64,000 bases of DNA from Tranzscheliella williamsii (lineage: Eukaryota; Basidiomycota; Ustilaginomycetes; Ustilaginales; Ustilaginaceae). A program made the translations under genes and the position numbers. Position 1 is the first letter of the stretch. The number at the start of each line of letters is the position of its first letter. This document shows, piece by piece, positions 11,501 through 21,030 of the stretch. The notes below the pieces were generated by a model, which did not search any database, was not told the origin of the DNA, and saw only the letters and a program-made list of their open reading frames with translations. The stretch spans positions 248,001 to 312,000 of the forward strand of contig JALBYF010000007.1 of assembly GCA_023212725.1 (NCBI GenBank). The letters run 5' to 3'.

Positions 11501-14500
11501 GAAACGTGCTGACATCATTCATACTGCCGCGGCTCTGCTAGAGAAGTGTGGCCTGCTCAGGTATGACAGGAAGACGGGCAATTTCCACTCCAATGAGCTG
11601 GGACGTATCGCTTCGCACTATTACATTACGTACCACAGTATGGCTACCTACCACCAGCAGATAAAGCCGCATCTGGGTATGATCGAGCTGTTCCGCATAT
11701 TCGCGCTTTCGAACGAGTTTAAGCATCAGGTGGTGCGGCAGGACGAGAAACTTGAAGTAGGCAAGCTCCTCGAGAGAGTTCCCATCCCGGTCAAGGAGTC
11801 ACTCGATGATCCTGTTGCCAAAGTCAACGTTCTACTGCAAACATGGATCTCACAATTAAGGCTAGATGGCTACGTTCTGGCAGCTGACATGATCTACGTC
11901 ACACAATCAGCCGGCCGTATCCTGCGAGCTATGTTTGAAATCTGCCTCAAAAGAGGCTATGCTAGACTGAGCCATATGGCGCTGGATCTCTGCAAATTGG
12001 TCGAGACTCGACAATGGGGTTCCATGACTCCTCTTCGACAATTCAAGGGTGTTCCCGACGATCTGATTCGTAGGTTGGAACGGAAAGAATACCCATGGAG
12101 CCGGTTGCGCGATCTCGAGCCGAACGAGATCGGTGAGCTGATCGGAATACCGAAAGCTGGCAGGCTCGTCCACCGCCTTGTCAATCAGTTCCCGCGACTC
12201 GAATTGCAGGCCTTCTTCCAACCTCTTACACGCTCGCTCCTGCACGTCCAGCTCACTATCACCCCCGATTTCCAGTGGGACGACAAGGTCCACGGAGGTG
12301 CACAATCGTTTTGGATCATGGTTGAAGATGTCGATGCAGAAATCTTGCACTACCACGACCAGTTCCTGCTTCTGCGCAAGTATGCGGAAGAAGAGCACAC
12401 GGTCACCTTCACCATTCCAATGACTGAGCCGGTACCCCCAAATTACTACATCAGCGTTGTCAGCGACCGTTGGCTTCATAGCGAGGTTCGGCTTCCCATC
12501 TCTTTCAAGAATCTTATCCTTCCGGAAAAGTTTCCTCCGCATACGCCGCTCCTCGATTTGCAGCCTCAGCCAACGGCGGCGCTTAACGACGCAGCAGCCG
12601 AGGAGCTGTACAGCAAGTCCTTCTCCGAATTCAACAAAGTGCAGACGCAAACTTTCCATGCGCTCTATGGAAGCGATGACACGGTCTTTATAGGAGCTCC
12701 AACCGGCAGCGGCAAGACGATCTGCAGCGAACTGGCCATGCTCAGATTGTGGAAGTCTACAGAAGCCGGTCGAGCAGTCTGCATTGTTCCGTACAGTGTC
12801 ATGGTGGCTCCGCGAGTAGCTGAGTGGAAGGCCAAATTCGAGCGCTACGGTGGCGGTAAAGAGATTGTCGGGCTGACTGGCGAAATGAGCGCAGATCTTC
12901 GACTGCTCGAGATGGCTGATGTTGTCGTCTCTACTGCCGAACACTGGGACATCCTCTCTCGCAGATGGAGGCAGCGGAAGAACGTGCAGACCGTCGCTCT
13001 GTACATCTTTGACGAGATTCATATGCTTGGAGATTGGCGAGTCGGCCCAACTTATGAAATTGTCGCCTCCCGCGCCCGTTTCGTCGCGGCACAGACTCAG
13101 ACTCCAACGCGACTGATCGCATTGAGTGTACCTCTGGCCAACGCAAGAGACCTCGGCGATTGGCTGGGCGCACCAAGCGGCAGTGTCTTCAACTTCGCTC
13201 CTGCTGCAAGACAGGTTCCCATGGAAGTCCATATTCAGAGCTTTAACATTCCGCATTTCCCCTCGATGATGATCGCTATGGCCAAGCCCGCATATCTCGC
13301 GATCATCGAGTATGCTCCTGATCAGCCCATCCTCGCTTTCGTACCTTCTCGGAAACAGGCCAAGCTCACAGCCAACGATCTTCTCGCCTATGTCCTGGCC
13401 GACAGCGAGCGCGACGGCGATGAAGACGAGGGCAGCGGTGCTGGCTCCCGCTTCCTCAATATTGAGATGGAGGACCTCCAGCCGCACCTAGCACGGGTTG
13501 AAGATCGGGAGTTGCGCGACTTGCTCGAGTCAGGTATTGCGTACTACCATGAAGGTCTGACACGCAACGACCGGCGTATCGTCGAGCGGCTTCACTCTGC
13601 CGGAGCTATTCGCGTCGTTGTGGCTAGCAAGGAGACGGCCTGGAGCATCCCTCTGACAGCGCATTTGGTGCTGATCATGTCACTGCAGACATACGAGGGC
13701 CGAGAGCATCGGTACGTTGACTATCCACTGCCTGACATGTTGCAGATGGTGGGCAAGTGTACTGTTGCCAATGAAGCCGGCACGTCCCGCTGCATCCTGC
13801 TCTGCCAAGCCAACAGGAAGGATTACTTCAAGAAATTCCTGGCGGAAGGCCTGCCTATCGAGAGCAAGCTGAACAGTTACGCACAGGACTTTTTCAACGC
13901 CGAGATTGTCTCACGGACGATTGACGACAAGCAGGCTGCCGTGGATATCCTCACGTGGACGCTCATGTATCGACGACTGCAGCAAAACCCCCAGGCCTAC
14001 AATTGCCAGGGTAAGACAATGCAGCACATCGGGGACTTTTTGTCGGAGCTGGTCGAAACCACACTGACGGATCTGGAGAACTCGAAATGCATTGCCATTG
14101 AGGACGAAATGGACGTTAGCCCGCTCAACTTGGGCATGATCGCCAGCTACTACAACGTCAGTTACGTGACCATCGACGTCTTCAATATGTCTTTGAAGGA
14201 GCGCACAAAGATGCGCGGGATGTTGGAGATCGTCAGCTCGTCGGCGGAGTTCGAAGACATGCCTATTCGCCAGCACGAAGACGTGTTGCTCCAGCGGATC
14301 TACGACCGTCTGCCGCTGAAGCTCGCCAAGATCAACTTGCTCTCGCCGTACCACAAGGTTTTCGTCCTGCTGCAGGCTCACTTTACTCGTCTGTCGCTGC
14401 CGGTCGACCTGGAGGCGGATCTGAAGCTGGTGCTGAGCAAGGTGCTCAACTTGCTCTCGGCGTGTGTCGACGTCATGTCTTCGAACGCGTATTTGAACGC

Positions 14501-15170
14501 CATTGTCGCCATGGAGCTTTCGCAGATGGTGGTCCAGGCGGTGTGGGATAAGGATTCGGTCCTGCGGCAGGTACCGCACTTTTCACCTGCGGTCATTGAG
14601 CGGTGCCAGGCCAGGGGTGTCGAGGATATGTTTGGGTTGTCCGAGTTGCTCGCGGATCTGTCTGAGACGGAGCGCGACGAGCTGCTGCAGATGGATAAGA
14701 AGCAGGTGGGGCAGGTGGCAAGTTTTGTCAACTCGTTCCCCTACGTCGAGCTGAGCTACAGCGTCGAGACCGCGGCGGGCGAGATGAATGCGTCGGACCC
14801 GATCACGGTGCGCGTCCACCTCGAGAAGGACGACGAGGACGACGCCGACGCGGCCCTCGTCGTGCAGAGCCCCTTCTACCCGCCCCGCAAGCTCGTCCAG
14901 TGGTGGCTCGTCATCGGCGACCCCACCACCCGCAACCTCCTCGCCATCAAAAAACTCACCCTCCGCTCCAGCATCCACCTCGACCTCGAAATCTCTCTCC
15001 CCCCCGGCCGCCACGACCGCCTCAAAATCTGGCTCGTCTGCGACGCCTACCTCGGCGCTGACCGCGAAGTCCCCATCGCTCCCCTCGACGTCGCCGAAGG
15101 CCACGACTCCAGCGACGACGACGACGACGACGACGACAGTGACGCCGCCTCAGCCGACGAAGACGACTAG
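8547..15170 (+). CDS. BRR2: Pre-mRNA-splicing helicase Brr2 (U5 snRNP 200 kDa helicase)
   Basis: Brr2 is the Ski2-like RNA helicase of the U5 snRNP that unwinds U4/U6 during spliceosome activation. From the ATG at 8547 it is 2207 residues (yeast 2163, human 2136), uninterrupted. The frame is open 45 codons further upstream, but the chosen ATG starts the conserved N-terminus. Two helicase-Sec63 cassettes are present. The first has APTGAGKT near residue 535, DEIH near 648, SATLPN and QMLGRAGRPQYD near 886, all intact. The second keeps APTGSGKT (near 1383) and DEIH (near 1488), but motif III is LSVPLAN and motif VI reads QMVGKC; this is the known pseudo-catalytic C-terminal cassette of Brr2. Each cassette is followed by a Sec63-like unit. 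The N-terminus has acidic E/D runs; the end is a poly-aspartate tail encoded by a GAC microsatellite. The coding strand turns C-rich after about 14820. Confidence 0.97.
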   Translation: MPPKNPDHSGYQYAALSSLVINSDRSHRRTDEPSGEIESLAGRISVRDMGAAVKSEGIKDLDKKRKKAQADDGLKQRNPKRQAASHQTTYTDILQATAELEGLRYHPKTTENREIYALILNIVNTSLGDQAQDIIRSAADTTLEILKDEDLKDFDKKREIQDILGPLSTETFGHLVNLSKKITDYYVDEDKAQNPDVDPKLGEIDQDTGVAVLFDEEEEESDQDGLGYVVRDESDEDGDSDHNGPSSDAGEKRHSDQDDMEEDAASDAEALTIGSSKPKGDAATGGDKSRVTPNNVDAFWIQRQVAQHYTDAHEASEKADAAFDILSAESDNRDCENSLMELFEYDKFDLVQLLTKNREMIVWCTRLNRADADERVNVEVAMREKGVGWILKALQGDRATSGSDKTANGLTPIDLKDAHERAKRLTSRATIAPGSTAQPRRGVDLEAMAFTQGGHLNTNAVVRLPKDTIKRTKKGYEEIHIPAPVKKTVGEGELVPISSIPLWAQAAFPGATSLNPIQSRCYPVAFGSDEPMLLCAPTGAGKTNVAMLTMLNEIGKWRDERTGDIDLNAFKIVYVAPMKALVSEQATNFRDRLQSFGITVNELTGDSQLTKAQIAETQIIVTTPEKWDVISRKSTDTSYTNLVRLLIVDEIHLLHDDRGPVLESIIARTIRKMEQMNDPVRLIGLSATLPNYHDVATFLRVNPKSGLFYFESNYRPCPLKQEYVGITEKKAIKRLLVMNEVTYEKTLDQAGKNQVLIFVHSRKETAKTAKFIRDRAMEQNTLNQFLPPSPASQEVLRSELENVTDANLKDVMPYGFGIHHAGMSRLDRELVEALFADGHLQVLVSTATLAWGVNLPAHTVIIKGTQIYNPEKGQWCEITPQDMLQMLGRAGRPQYDTFGEGIIITNHSELQYYLSLLNQQLPIESQLVSKLADNLNAEIVLGTIRNRDEAVAWLGYTYLYVRMLRSPALYSVTADYADDDPFLEQKRADIIHTAAALLEKCGLLRYDRKTGNFHSNELGRIASHYYITYHSMATYHQQIKPHLGMIELFRIFALSNEFKHQVVRQDEKLEVGKLLERVPIPVKESLDDPVAKVNVLLQTWISQLRLDGYVLAADMIYVTQSAGRILRAMFEICLKRGYARLSHMALDLCKLVETRQWGSMTPLRQFKGVPDDLIRRLERKEYPWSRLRDLEPNEIGELIGIPKAGRLVHRLVNQFPRLELQAFFQPLTRSLLHVQLTITPDFQWDDKVHGGAQSFWIMVEDVDAEILHYHDQFLLLRKYAEEEHTVTFTIPMTEPVPPNYYISVVSDRWLHSEVRLPISFKNLILPEKFPPHTPLLDLQPQPTAALNDAAAEELYSKSFSEFNKVQTQTFHALYGSDDTVFIGAPTGSGKTICSELAMLRLWKSTEAGRAVCIVPYSVMVAPRVAEWKAKFERYGGGKEIVGLTGEMSADLRLLEMADVVVSTAEHWDILSRRWRQRKNVQTVALYIFDEIHMLGDWRVGPTYEIVASRARFVAAQTQTPTRLIALSVPLANARDLGDWLGAPSGSVFNFAPAARQVPMEVHIQSFNIPHFPSMMIAMAKPAYLAIIEYAPDQPILAFVPSRKQAKLTANDLLAYVLADSERDGDEDEGSGAGSRFLNIEMEDLQPHLARVEDRELRDLLESGIAYYHEGLTRNDRRIVERLHSAGAIRVVVASKETAWSIPLTAHLVLIMSLQTYEGREHRYVDYPLPDMLQMVGKCTVANEAGTSRCILLCQANRKDYFKKFLAEGLPIESKLNSYAQDFFNAEIVSRTIDDKQAAVDILTWTLMYRRLQQNPQAYNCQGKTMQHIGDFLSELVETTLTDLENSKCIAIEDEMDVSPLNLGMIASYYNVSYVTIDVFNMSLKERTKMRGMLEIVSSSAEFEDMPIRQHEDVLLQRIYDRLPLKLAKINLLSPYHKVFVLLQAHFTRLSLPVDLEADLKLVLSKVLNLLSACVDVMSSNAYLNAIVAMELSQMVVQAVWDKDSVLRQVPHFSPAVIERCQARGVEDMFGLSELLADLSETERDELLQMDKKQVGQVASFVNSFPYVELSYSVETAAGEMNASDPITVRVHLEKDDEDDADAALVVQSPFYPPRKLVQWWLVIGDPTTRNLLAIKKLTLRSSIHLDLEISLPPGRHDRLKIWLVCDAYLGADREVPIAPLDVAEGHDSSDDDDDDDDSDAASADEDD
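15110..15142 (+). repeat. GAC trinucleotide microsatellite encoding the acidic Brr2 tail
   Basis: About eight or nine GAC/GAT codons in a row encode an aspartate run just before the BRR2 stop. Such triplet runs commonly vary in length between strains. Confidence 0.8.
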
Positions 15171-15578
15171 ATTCTCCCCCCAGCTCCACCCCCCTCCCGC
15201 ATCCGTGTATTGTACCCGCATTGGAAGATCTCGTGCTCCGCTCTGCACCCGCTTGCTACCACTAGACACGGCGCGACGCCGGCACGCGCACACTTACGGA
15301 AGCGGGCATTCATGGTATTGGCTGGTGCGATAACTACACGATGCAGACCGCAACAAGCATGGCTGAAAGGAGACTCGAGTAAGCTGAAAGGAGACTCGGG
15401 TGCGTGCTGTTACGGGAAACCTCGCAGCGGATGGGAGAAAACCGGCGTGGCGAAAGAAAAGAGGGGAGCTCTGCGACTGGTATCGGCAAGGGGTATTTAC
15501 AGACTTGAACCGAGCTTAGGCTGCCTGGACCGCAGATCCTTGGCGTCTCATGCGTAACGGTGGATGGGCGCGCACGTT
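15171..15578. other. Convergent intergenic spacer BRR2 / FAA-like
   Basis: 408 bases containing the two 3' untranslated regions. A short direct repeat is visible at 15360-15400 (AAGGAGACTCG twice, about 22 bases apart). No gene is recognised. Confidence 0.5.
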
Positions 15579-17770
15579 TCACATGTACACCTTCTTGATG
15601 TCGCTTTCGTACTTCTTGATGATCTCCTTTCGGGAGAGCTTCTGAGCAGCGGTCATGGCCAGCTCTTCGTGCACAAGCAACACGGTTTGCAGCATCTCGA
15701 GATTCTTGAATCCTGCCTTCTTGCCAGCAGCGTTGACGTCGTCCCGCACTAGCTTGGCTACCTTGTCGTTGTTGCACAACTCCTCTAGATCGCCGCTGAT
15801 GCCCGCTGACTTGGCTGCCGCGATCAAGTTGTCTTCTCGAGGGAAGATGATTGCCATAGGCTGCTTGGCATCGCTGTTGGCGTGCACGCAGATGTTGGTA
15901 ACCAGGTTGGAGGACTTGTAGGTACTTTCCAGCCTCTCAATGGCAATGTATTCACCCCCTGACAACTTGACCAGATTCTTCTTCCTGTCGATGATGGAGA
16001 GGGTACCATTCGGGTTCCATTGACCTACATCTCCGGTCAGGAACCAGCCATCCTGGAAAGACTCCTTGTTGAGATCGTCACGCTTGAAATAGCCATTGGT
16101 GATAGCTGGGCCTCGAATCAGGACTTCGCCTTGAGGAGGGTCATTCGTGGCAAAGTACCCAGCGTCAGGCACATCGCGAAGCTTGATTTCGATAGCGGGG
16201 ACACACCCTCCGTTGGACTCATAGCTATAGAACTCAGGAGTCAGGATGGCCGTCATGCCACAGGATTCAGTGAGGCCGTAGCCCTGCAAGAGAGTGACAA
16301 GGGCAGTATTGAGGAACTCCTGGGTTTCTTTCGAAAGAGCGGCGCCGCCGGACAGAGCAAAGCGAAGTCGACCTCCGGTCTGCTCCCTGACAGCCTTGAA
16401 AACGACGGCATCAACAACAGAAGACAGGACAGGCAATTTGTTCTTTTTAATGGTCATAGCTCCGTTGAAGAGATTCTTCTTCAGAGATCCGCCAGCGTTG
16501 ACTTTAGACAGGATACCTTTGCGGATCAGCTCCCAAACGGCGGGGACACCAATCATAATGCTAGGCTTAAACGCCTTGATGTCGCCGTCGCACTTTCGAA
16601 CCGAGGCTTGCGTAAGTGTTTTGATCTTGCCATAGCCCATCGTGATACCGACGTAAATGAAGGTGCATTCAACGATAAATTCGAGAATATGGGCCAAAGG
16701 AAGGTAGGCCAGGAAAGTGTCACCTTTCTGGAGCAGGTGGCCAACTTGGAGCTCCACAGCAGCAATAGAAGCGACAAGATTGCCGTGCGTAAGGATCACA
16801 CCTTTGGGTGCTCCTGTCGATCCAGAGGTATACATGATGCAGGCGACATCATCTCGGGTAGGAAGATGAGGTTGAGCAATGTTCGCCTTGCCATCCTGCC
16901 AAAGATCTTCTATCGTAAGCAGTTTGCCGCCTCGGGAAGAAAGAACGTCTTTGATTGTGTTCAGATGTTGGTCGTCTGGCTTGCCATCGTAGATGACGTA
17001 CTTGACGGTATTTGCGTTGCCAATGACGGAAGCAAGAGTACCCAAAAGCTCGGCGTTGGTGAAAACACCGACGACATCAGGTTCTGCGAGGGAGTGCTGG
17101 AGACCCTCTTCACCAAGCGTCTCATAGGCGGTACAGAACGGAATACTTTGTCGGAAACAGGCATGGGCCATGTTCTGCCAGTTGACGCTATTTCGTGGCA
17201 GGTCACAGAGCAAAGGGATTCGGGTCAGAATCATGTCGATGCTATCTGAAACGCGATCGCCGTAATCATCTACTTACGAAGTGGTGGCGTAGATGTTGAA
17301 GCGGGTATCTTTAGACATGCCGAGGTTGACCAGTCCGCTGGAAGCATGCTGAATCCGATCTTCGAATTCGTTGTATGTGATGTACTTGTAGTCGGAGAGC
17401 TCAAAGTACTGCCACTTCTTGGTCTCGGTGACCTCTTTGCCATCCACCTTCTTGGTGACCTCCTTCTCTTCGTCATGCATGCGAACAACGTCTCGCCAGC
17501 CCATGATCGGTTTGTTCGGGAAGCCTAAGGGTAAGTGCAAAAGAGAACGGAGAAGGAGGATGGAGATGAGTAAGAAGGACATACATGGGTGGGTCGATGC
17601 AAGCGTAAGCCATACGTACGGTCGCGAGCCTTGAGGAAGACATCGGCCATGGTGTTGATGCCTTCGGCCGGGCGCTCGAGCAGCTTGTCAGGGGTTCGGT
17701 AGGAGCGGCGAATCTTGGTCTCGCCCGGAGCCGGGGTACCGGGAACCTCAACACTGGCTAGCTTGGGCAT
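15579..17770 (-). CDS. FAA1: Long-chain fatty acid-CoA ligase (Faa1/Faa4 type)
   Basis: Activates long-chain fatty acids to acyl-CoA with ATP and CoA, at membranes or lipid droplets. I assembled three exons: 17770-17620, 17524-17278 and 17187-15579, with introns 17619-17525 (GTACGT..TTAG) and 17277-17188 (GTAAGT..ATAG). The total is 668 codons plus stop, in frame. The splice at 17277/17188 restores the block ATTSVNWQNMAHAC; reading on through this intron gives an apparent internal start that I consider spurious. The P-loop-like AMP motif YTSGSTGAPKG is at residues 252-262, and the fatty-acyl signature beginning DRKKNLVKLSGGEYI at about 533. The C-terminus is lysine-rich (KKYESDIKKVYM) with no obvious SKL peroxisomal signal, favouring the Faa1/Faa4 class over peroxisomal Faa2. 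FAA1 versus FAA4 cannot be resolved. Confidence 0.93.
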
Positions 17771-19635
17771 GGTGGTGGATGCTTTCCTCGAGGAGACTGC
17801 TGGGTGAAAGGGACAAAGCAAGGAACCCGCAAGTAGAGGGACCGGTGATTGACGAGGGAAGGAGAAAGGTGGGAAGGGAGGGAGACAGACTGAAAAGAAG
17901 GGGTAGGCGGGGGCGAGACTGGTTCACAAGGAGATGATCGCTAAAGGGGGGCGAGCGGGGAGTTGTTGCGTTGACAGAGATGCGGGGAGGGGAGGAGAGC
18001 GAGGGTATTTGGCAGAGCTGAGAAACTAAGCGGCTTGACGCAATTTGCGCTGAAGGTCTGACTACTGCGCTTGTCCGTGTTGGGCGGTTGAAATGGCTGT
18101 TACGTGAAATCTCCAGGAACCCAAAAAACGCAACACCGCGACACTAGCTAATAAGGCTGAGGTGGGCACGCAAGCTAGTGCGCGTGTGATCAGACAAGCG
18201 GGGGCTTTGACGTCGGAGTGGAAAAGCGAAGCGCGCGACTTCGGGTCTCAATATTACTATTGTGGAGGACTACAGATCGGTTCGAGTGCGAAGCAGCGAA
18301 AAGCCAAGCTAGCTTAGCCGCATCCGAACTGAGCTATTCACACATTATTTACCGTCGATCCAACTGCGCTCCATCGTCTATGCATACGGGGCCGAACAGC
18401 TCGGTCCTCTTCCGTGGCTTCCTCTCTGGCTCGGCATGGCTATCTCCGGGAAGGCCTCTTCACCACATGCTGATGTCTAGACAGCCTGTGGCATTATACA
18501 CTTCCGCAAGAATTCGGATTGACAGAAATAAAAGAGAATAAGAGCCAGACAAGATGCGGAATTCGGTCGTCTTCCTCAGACGACACCCAGAGATCGCGTG
18601 CTGTGACTTCCTGTCCATGCAGCCACGACATAGAAGTGCAGTACCCTCCCGCTACCACGCCTGAAGGAGTGGATCACTACAAGCCGAAGCTGATAGGTCT
18701 AGAGTGACGAAGCGCAAGGAAGTAAAGGTTGGCAGCCATAATCATTGACTATAATGCTTGTGCTCAGCTTGTCCATTGACTCGTGACTATTATGCTTGTG
18801 CTTGTTGCAGCGGCAGGCGAGGGGGTCCACTAAGCTGAGGAGTCACAAGCTCAGGCCTTTCTTATTGATCTCAAGCTTGGCCACCGAATCTGCCGAGTCT
18901 CCACACAGGTCCGGGCCTGAGCCAGGGGAACTGGCTCTTAGCCAGTACAAGCCAAGCGGCTATGGCCTGCTGTGGCTTTTCTTCTGTCCCACGAAGACGC
19001 ACACACGAGATGGAGCGAGACTTCGCTCGCACCCGGCTTCGCACAGAGAAGCGGACCGGGCGTCGTTGGTTTGGCGTTAACAGGACGTTCAGGCCGCCAT
19101 GAAGGATAAGCGTGTTGGTGAGTGCGCTTGTGACCTATGGAGATATATGTTCTTGTGCTGTGAGTGGGCTTCCCGCTGATAAACAAGCTTCGCTAAAGCT
19201 ACTCCGCTAGTTCCTGCTGATACTTAGGATCTATGTTTGCCCGTGCTTGTGTGCACGCCAATTTGGCCTTCTCGCCTGGCTTCTGATGGGGTCAATCCTT
19301 GGCGCTCACATAAATATTGTGTATATGCTGTTGTGCTAAGCGAACAAGAAAGGGTTAGCTCGAACCCTTTTCACGTTCTGACGGAACCGACTTGACAGGT
19401 TCGCTCTAACAACTCTAAAACCTTTTGCGATCGGCCGATTACGATGGGAGCTGGTAGCCGATCCGCGTCCTTGTCCGATCCCTCTAGGCCGATGGGCGCG
19501 ACAAGGATGGGGAGCGGACGTCGTCGCGACTTTCAAGGCTAGATGACATGCCGAGTAGAGAGAACCATTCGTTTACCATCGCATCCGATCGTGGCATCGG
19601 TCCTTCTTCCCAGCTCTGCTCGACCCTAAGCCAGC
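17771..19635. promoter_or_regulatory. Long divergent intergenic region FAA-like / EAF3
   Basis: 1.87 kb head-to-head region. The side next to the acyl-CoA synthetase (17800-18000) is purine-rich on + and so pyrimidine-rich in that gene's sense strand, a plausible core promoter and leader. The middle contains a short direct repeat (18745-18764 and 18783-18802). Several open frames of 60-107 codons occur, but none has a family resemblance or a partner splice site that I can defend. No tRNA is seen. Confidence 0.5.
18745..18802. repeat. 20-bp imperfect direct repeat
   Basis: Two copies of a sequence with core TGACTATWATGCTTGTGCT (18745-18764 and 18783-18802) match at 18 of 20 positions, separated by 18 bases. 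The function is unknown; a regulatory pair or relic duplication is possible. Confidence 0.6.
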
Positions 19636-20693
19636 ATGCTCTATACGGACGCGGAAAAGGTGCTCTGCTTCCACGGCCCGCTTATCTATTCCGCAAAGGT
19701 CCTCAAGGCGGAGAAGTGGACTGGAGATGATAACGTCACCGGCCAGGTAGGGCCACATTATCTGGTCCACTACGACGGCTGGAAGAAGTCCTGGGATGAA
19801 TGGGTTCCAGAAACGCGTCTACTCAAGTACAACGATGAGAATCTCGCCAAGAAAACTGCGCTTCAGGAGGCCGCCAAGTCGGGATCGCTCAATGCCTCCC
19901 ACGGCGACAAGGGCGCGTCAGCAAGTGGCCGCAAAGGTCGCGACTCGGATGCCCACGACCGCAAATCTGGTGCGTCTCGTGGCACCAAGCGCAGCAGAGA
20001 CACTGTGGAACAGGAGGAAGAGTTCCTCAAACGTCCCGAGGTCAAGATCTCCCTGCCAGACGAGCTCAAACTGCAACTCGTTGATGATTGGGAGAACATC
20101 ACCAAGAAAGGCGAGCTGGTTCCCTTGCCGCGCAAGCCATGTGTAAAAGACATTCTGCAGGACTACAAGAAGCACTACTTAGCCCACAAGAAGGATACCA
20201 AACGATCACCTCATGTGGTCGAAGAGGTGCTCAAGGGCCTCAAGCTCTACTTTGACCGGTCGCTTGGGCAGAATTTGCTATATCGATTCGAAAGGGCGCA
20301 GTATGTCGAGTATCGTAAGAAGAACGGCCCTAAGATGGGTGACGGAGACGTAGGCAACGCGAGGTCAGGGAATGGGAGCATGGGCGGAGACATGGAGCCC
20401 AGCGATGTATACGGCGCCGAACACCTGTTGAGACTGTTTGTCAACCTGCCTATGATCATTGTCCATACCTCGATGGATGCAGAGTCCATCAGTCTACTCA
20501 AAGAGCACCTTGCGGAGTTTTTAGCGTAAGTCTCGGACGTGTCACGTTTGTGTAGGTTTGCATGTTGCATGCACTGACGCCATTTACCTCTATATACAAC
20601 GCTCTCAGATACATGGTGAAGGAAAAGCATCGACTTTTTGTCCGAGAGTATGAAAGTGCCTCTCCCGCCTATCAACGCTTGAGCTCAACATGA
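19636..20693 (+). CDS. EAF3: Chromatin protein Eaf3/MRG15 (chromo barrel and MRG domains)
   Basis: Subunit shared by the NuA4 acetyltransferase and the Rpd3S deacetylase; its chromo barrel reads H3K36 methylation over transcribed genes. Exons 19636-20525 and 20609-20693 are joined across an 83-nt intron (GTAAGT..TCAG), giving 324 residues (human MRG15 short form 323). The N-terminal chromo barrel spans about 1-65, with YLVHYDGWKKSWDEWVPETR the diagnostic strand-helix block. A basic serine-rich linker follows, then the MRG domain from about 125 to the end (LPDELKLQLVDDWENI, then VVEEVLKGLKLYFDRSLGQN, then the last exon with REYESASPAYQRL). Without the second exon the MRG domain would end prematurely, which supports the splice. 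The gene converges on the KAR5-like gene. Confidence 0.95.
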
Positions 20694-21030
20694 CCGCCCT
20701 CGCCGCGGATGACGCTTTTTCTGCAACCTCCATGTAATTTTAGCAGCCTTCCTGGCGCACTGACTGTCGCAGCATCGGCAGACATCAATGCTTTTGCACA
20801 CGAACAGTCATGTAAAAACATCGACAGCTGATGGGCAGTGGATCCTAGTTTGACGCTTGGGCCTAGCAGATGCGGTGGTACGCGGGTTCTGCCTTACCAA
20901 AGATGCGGAGGATGTCCTTGTCGATAAACCCGCGTGGTGGGTTTGTGCGCCCACGACTGAGATCTCGGGATCGGGCAACGCTGCCTGCCAAGACGCTGTG
21001 ACCTCTGCTCCTATCTTTTTATTGTGCACT
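20694..21030. other. Convergent intergenic spacer EAF3 / KAR5-like
   Basis: 337 bases with the 3' ends of both genes. No additional feature is recognised. Confidence 0.5.

Noticed and set aside
11907..13487. 526-codon open frame on the minus strand
   Set aside because: It lies wholly within BRR2 coding sequence, has no recognisable domain, and is explained by sense-strand codon bias.
17188..17234. ATG at 17234 as start of the acyl-CoA synthetase
   Set aside because: It falls inside an intron; splicing 17277-17188 restores the conserved ATTSVNWQNMAHAC block and links to the N-terminal exons.
16020..17249. 409-codon open frame on the plus strand
   Set aside because: Exact antisense shadow of the acyl-CoA synthetase third exon and intron; no protein family resemblance.
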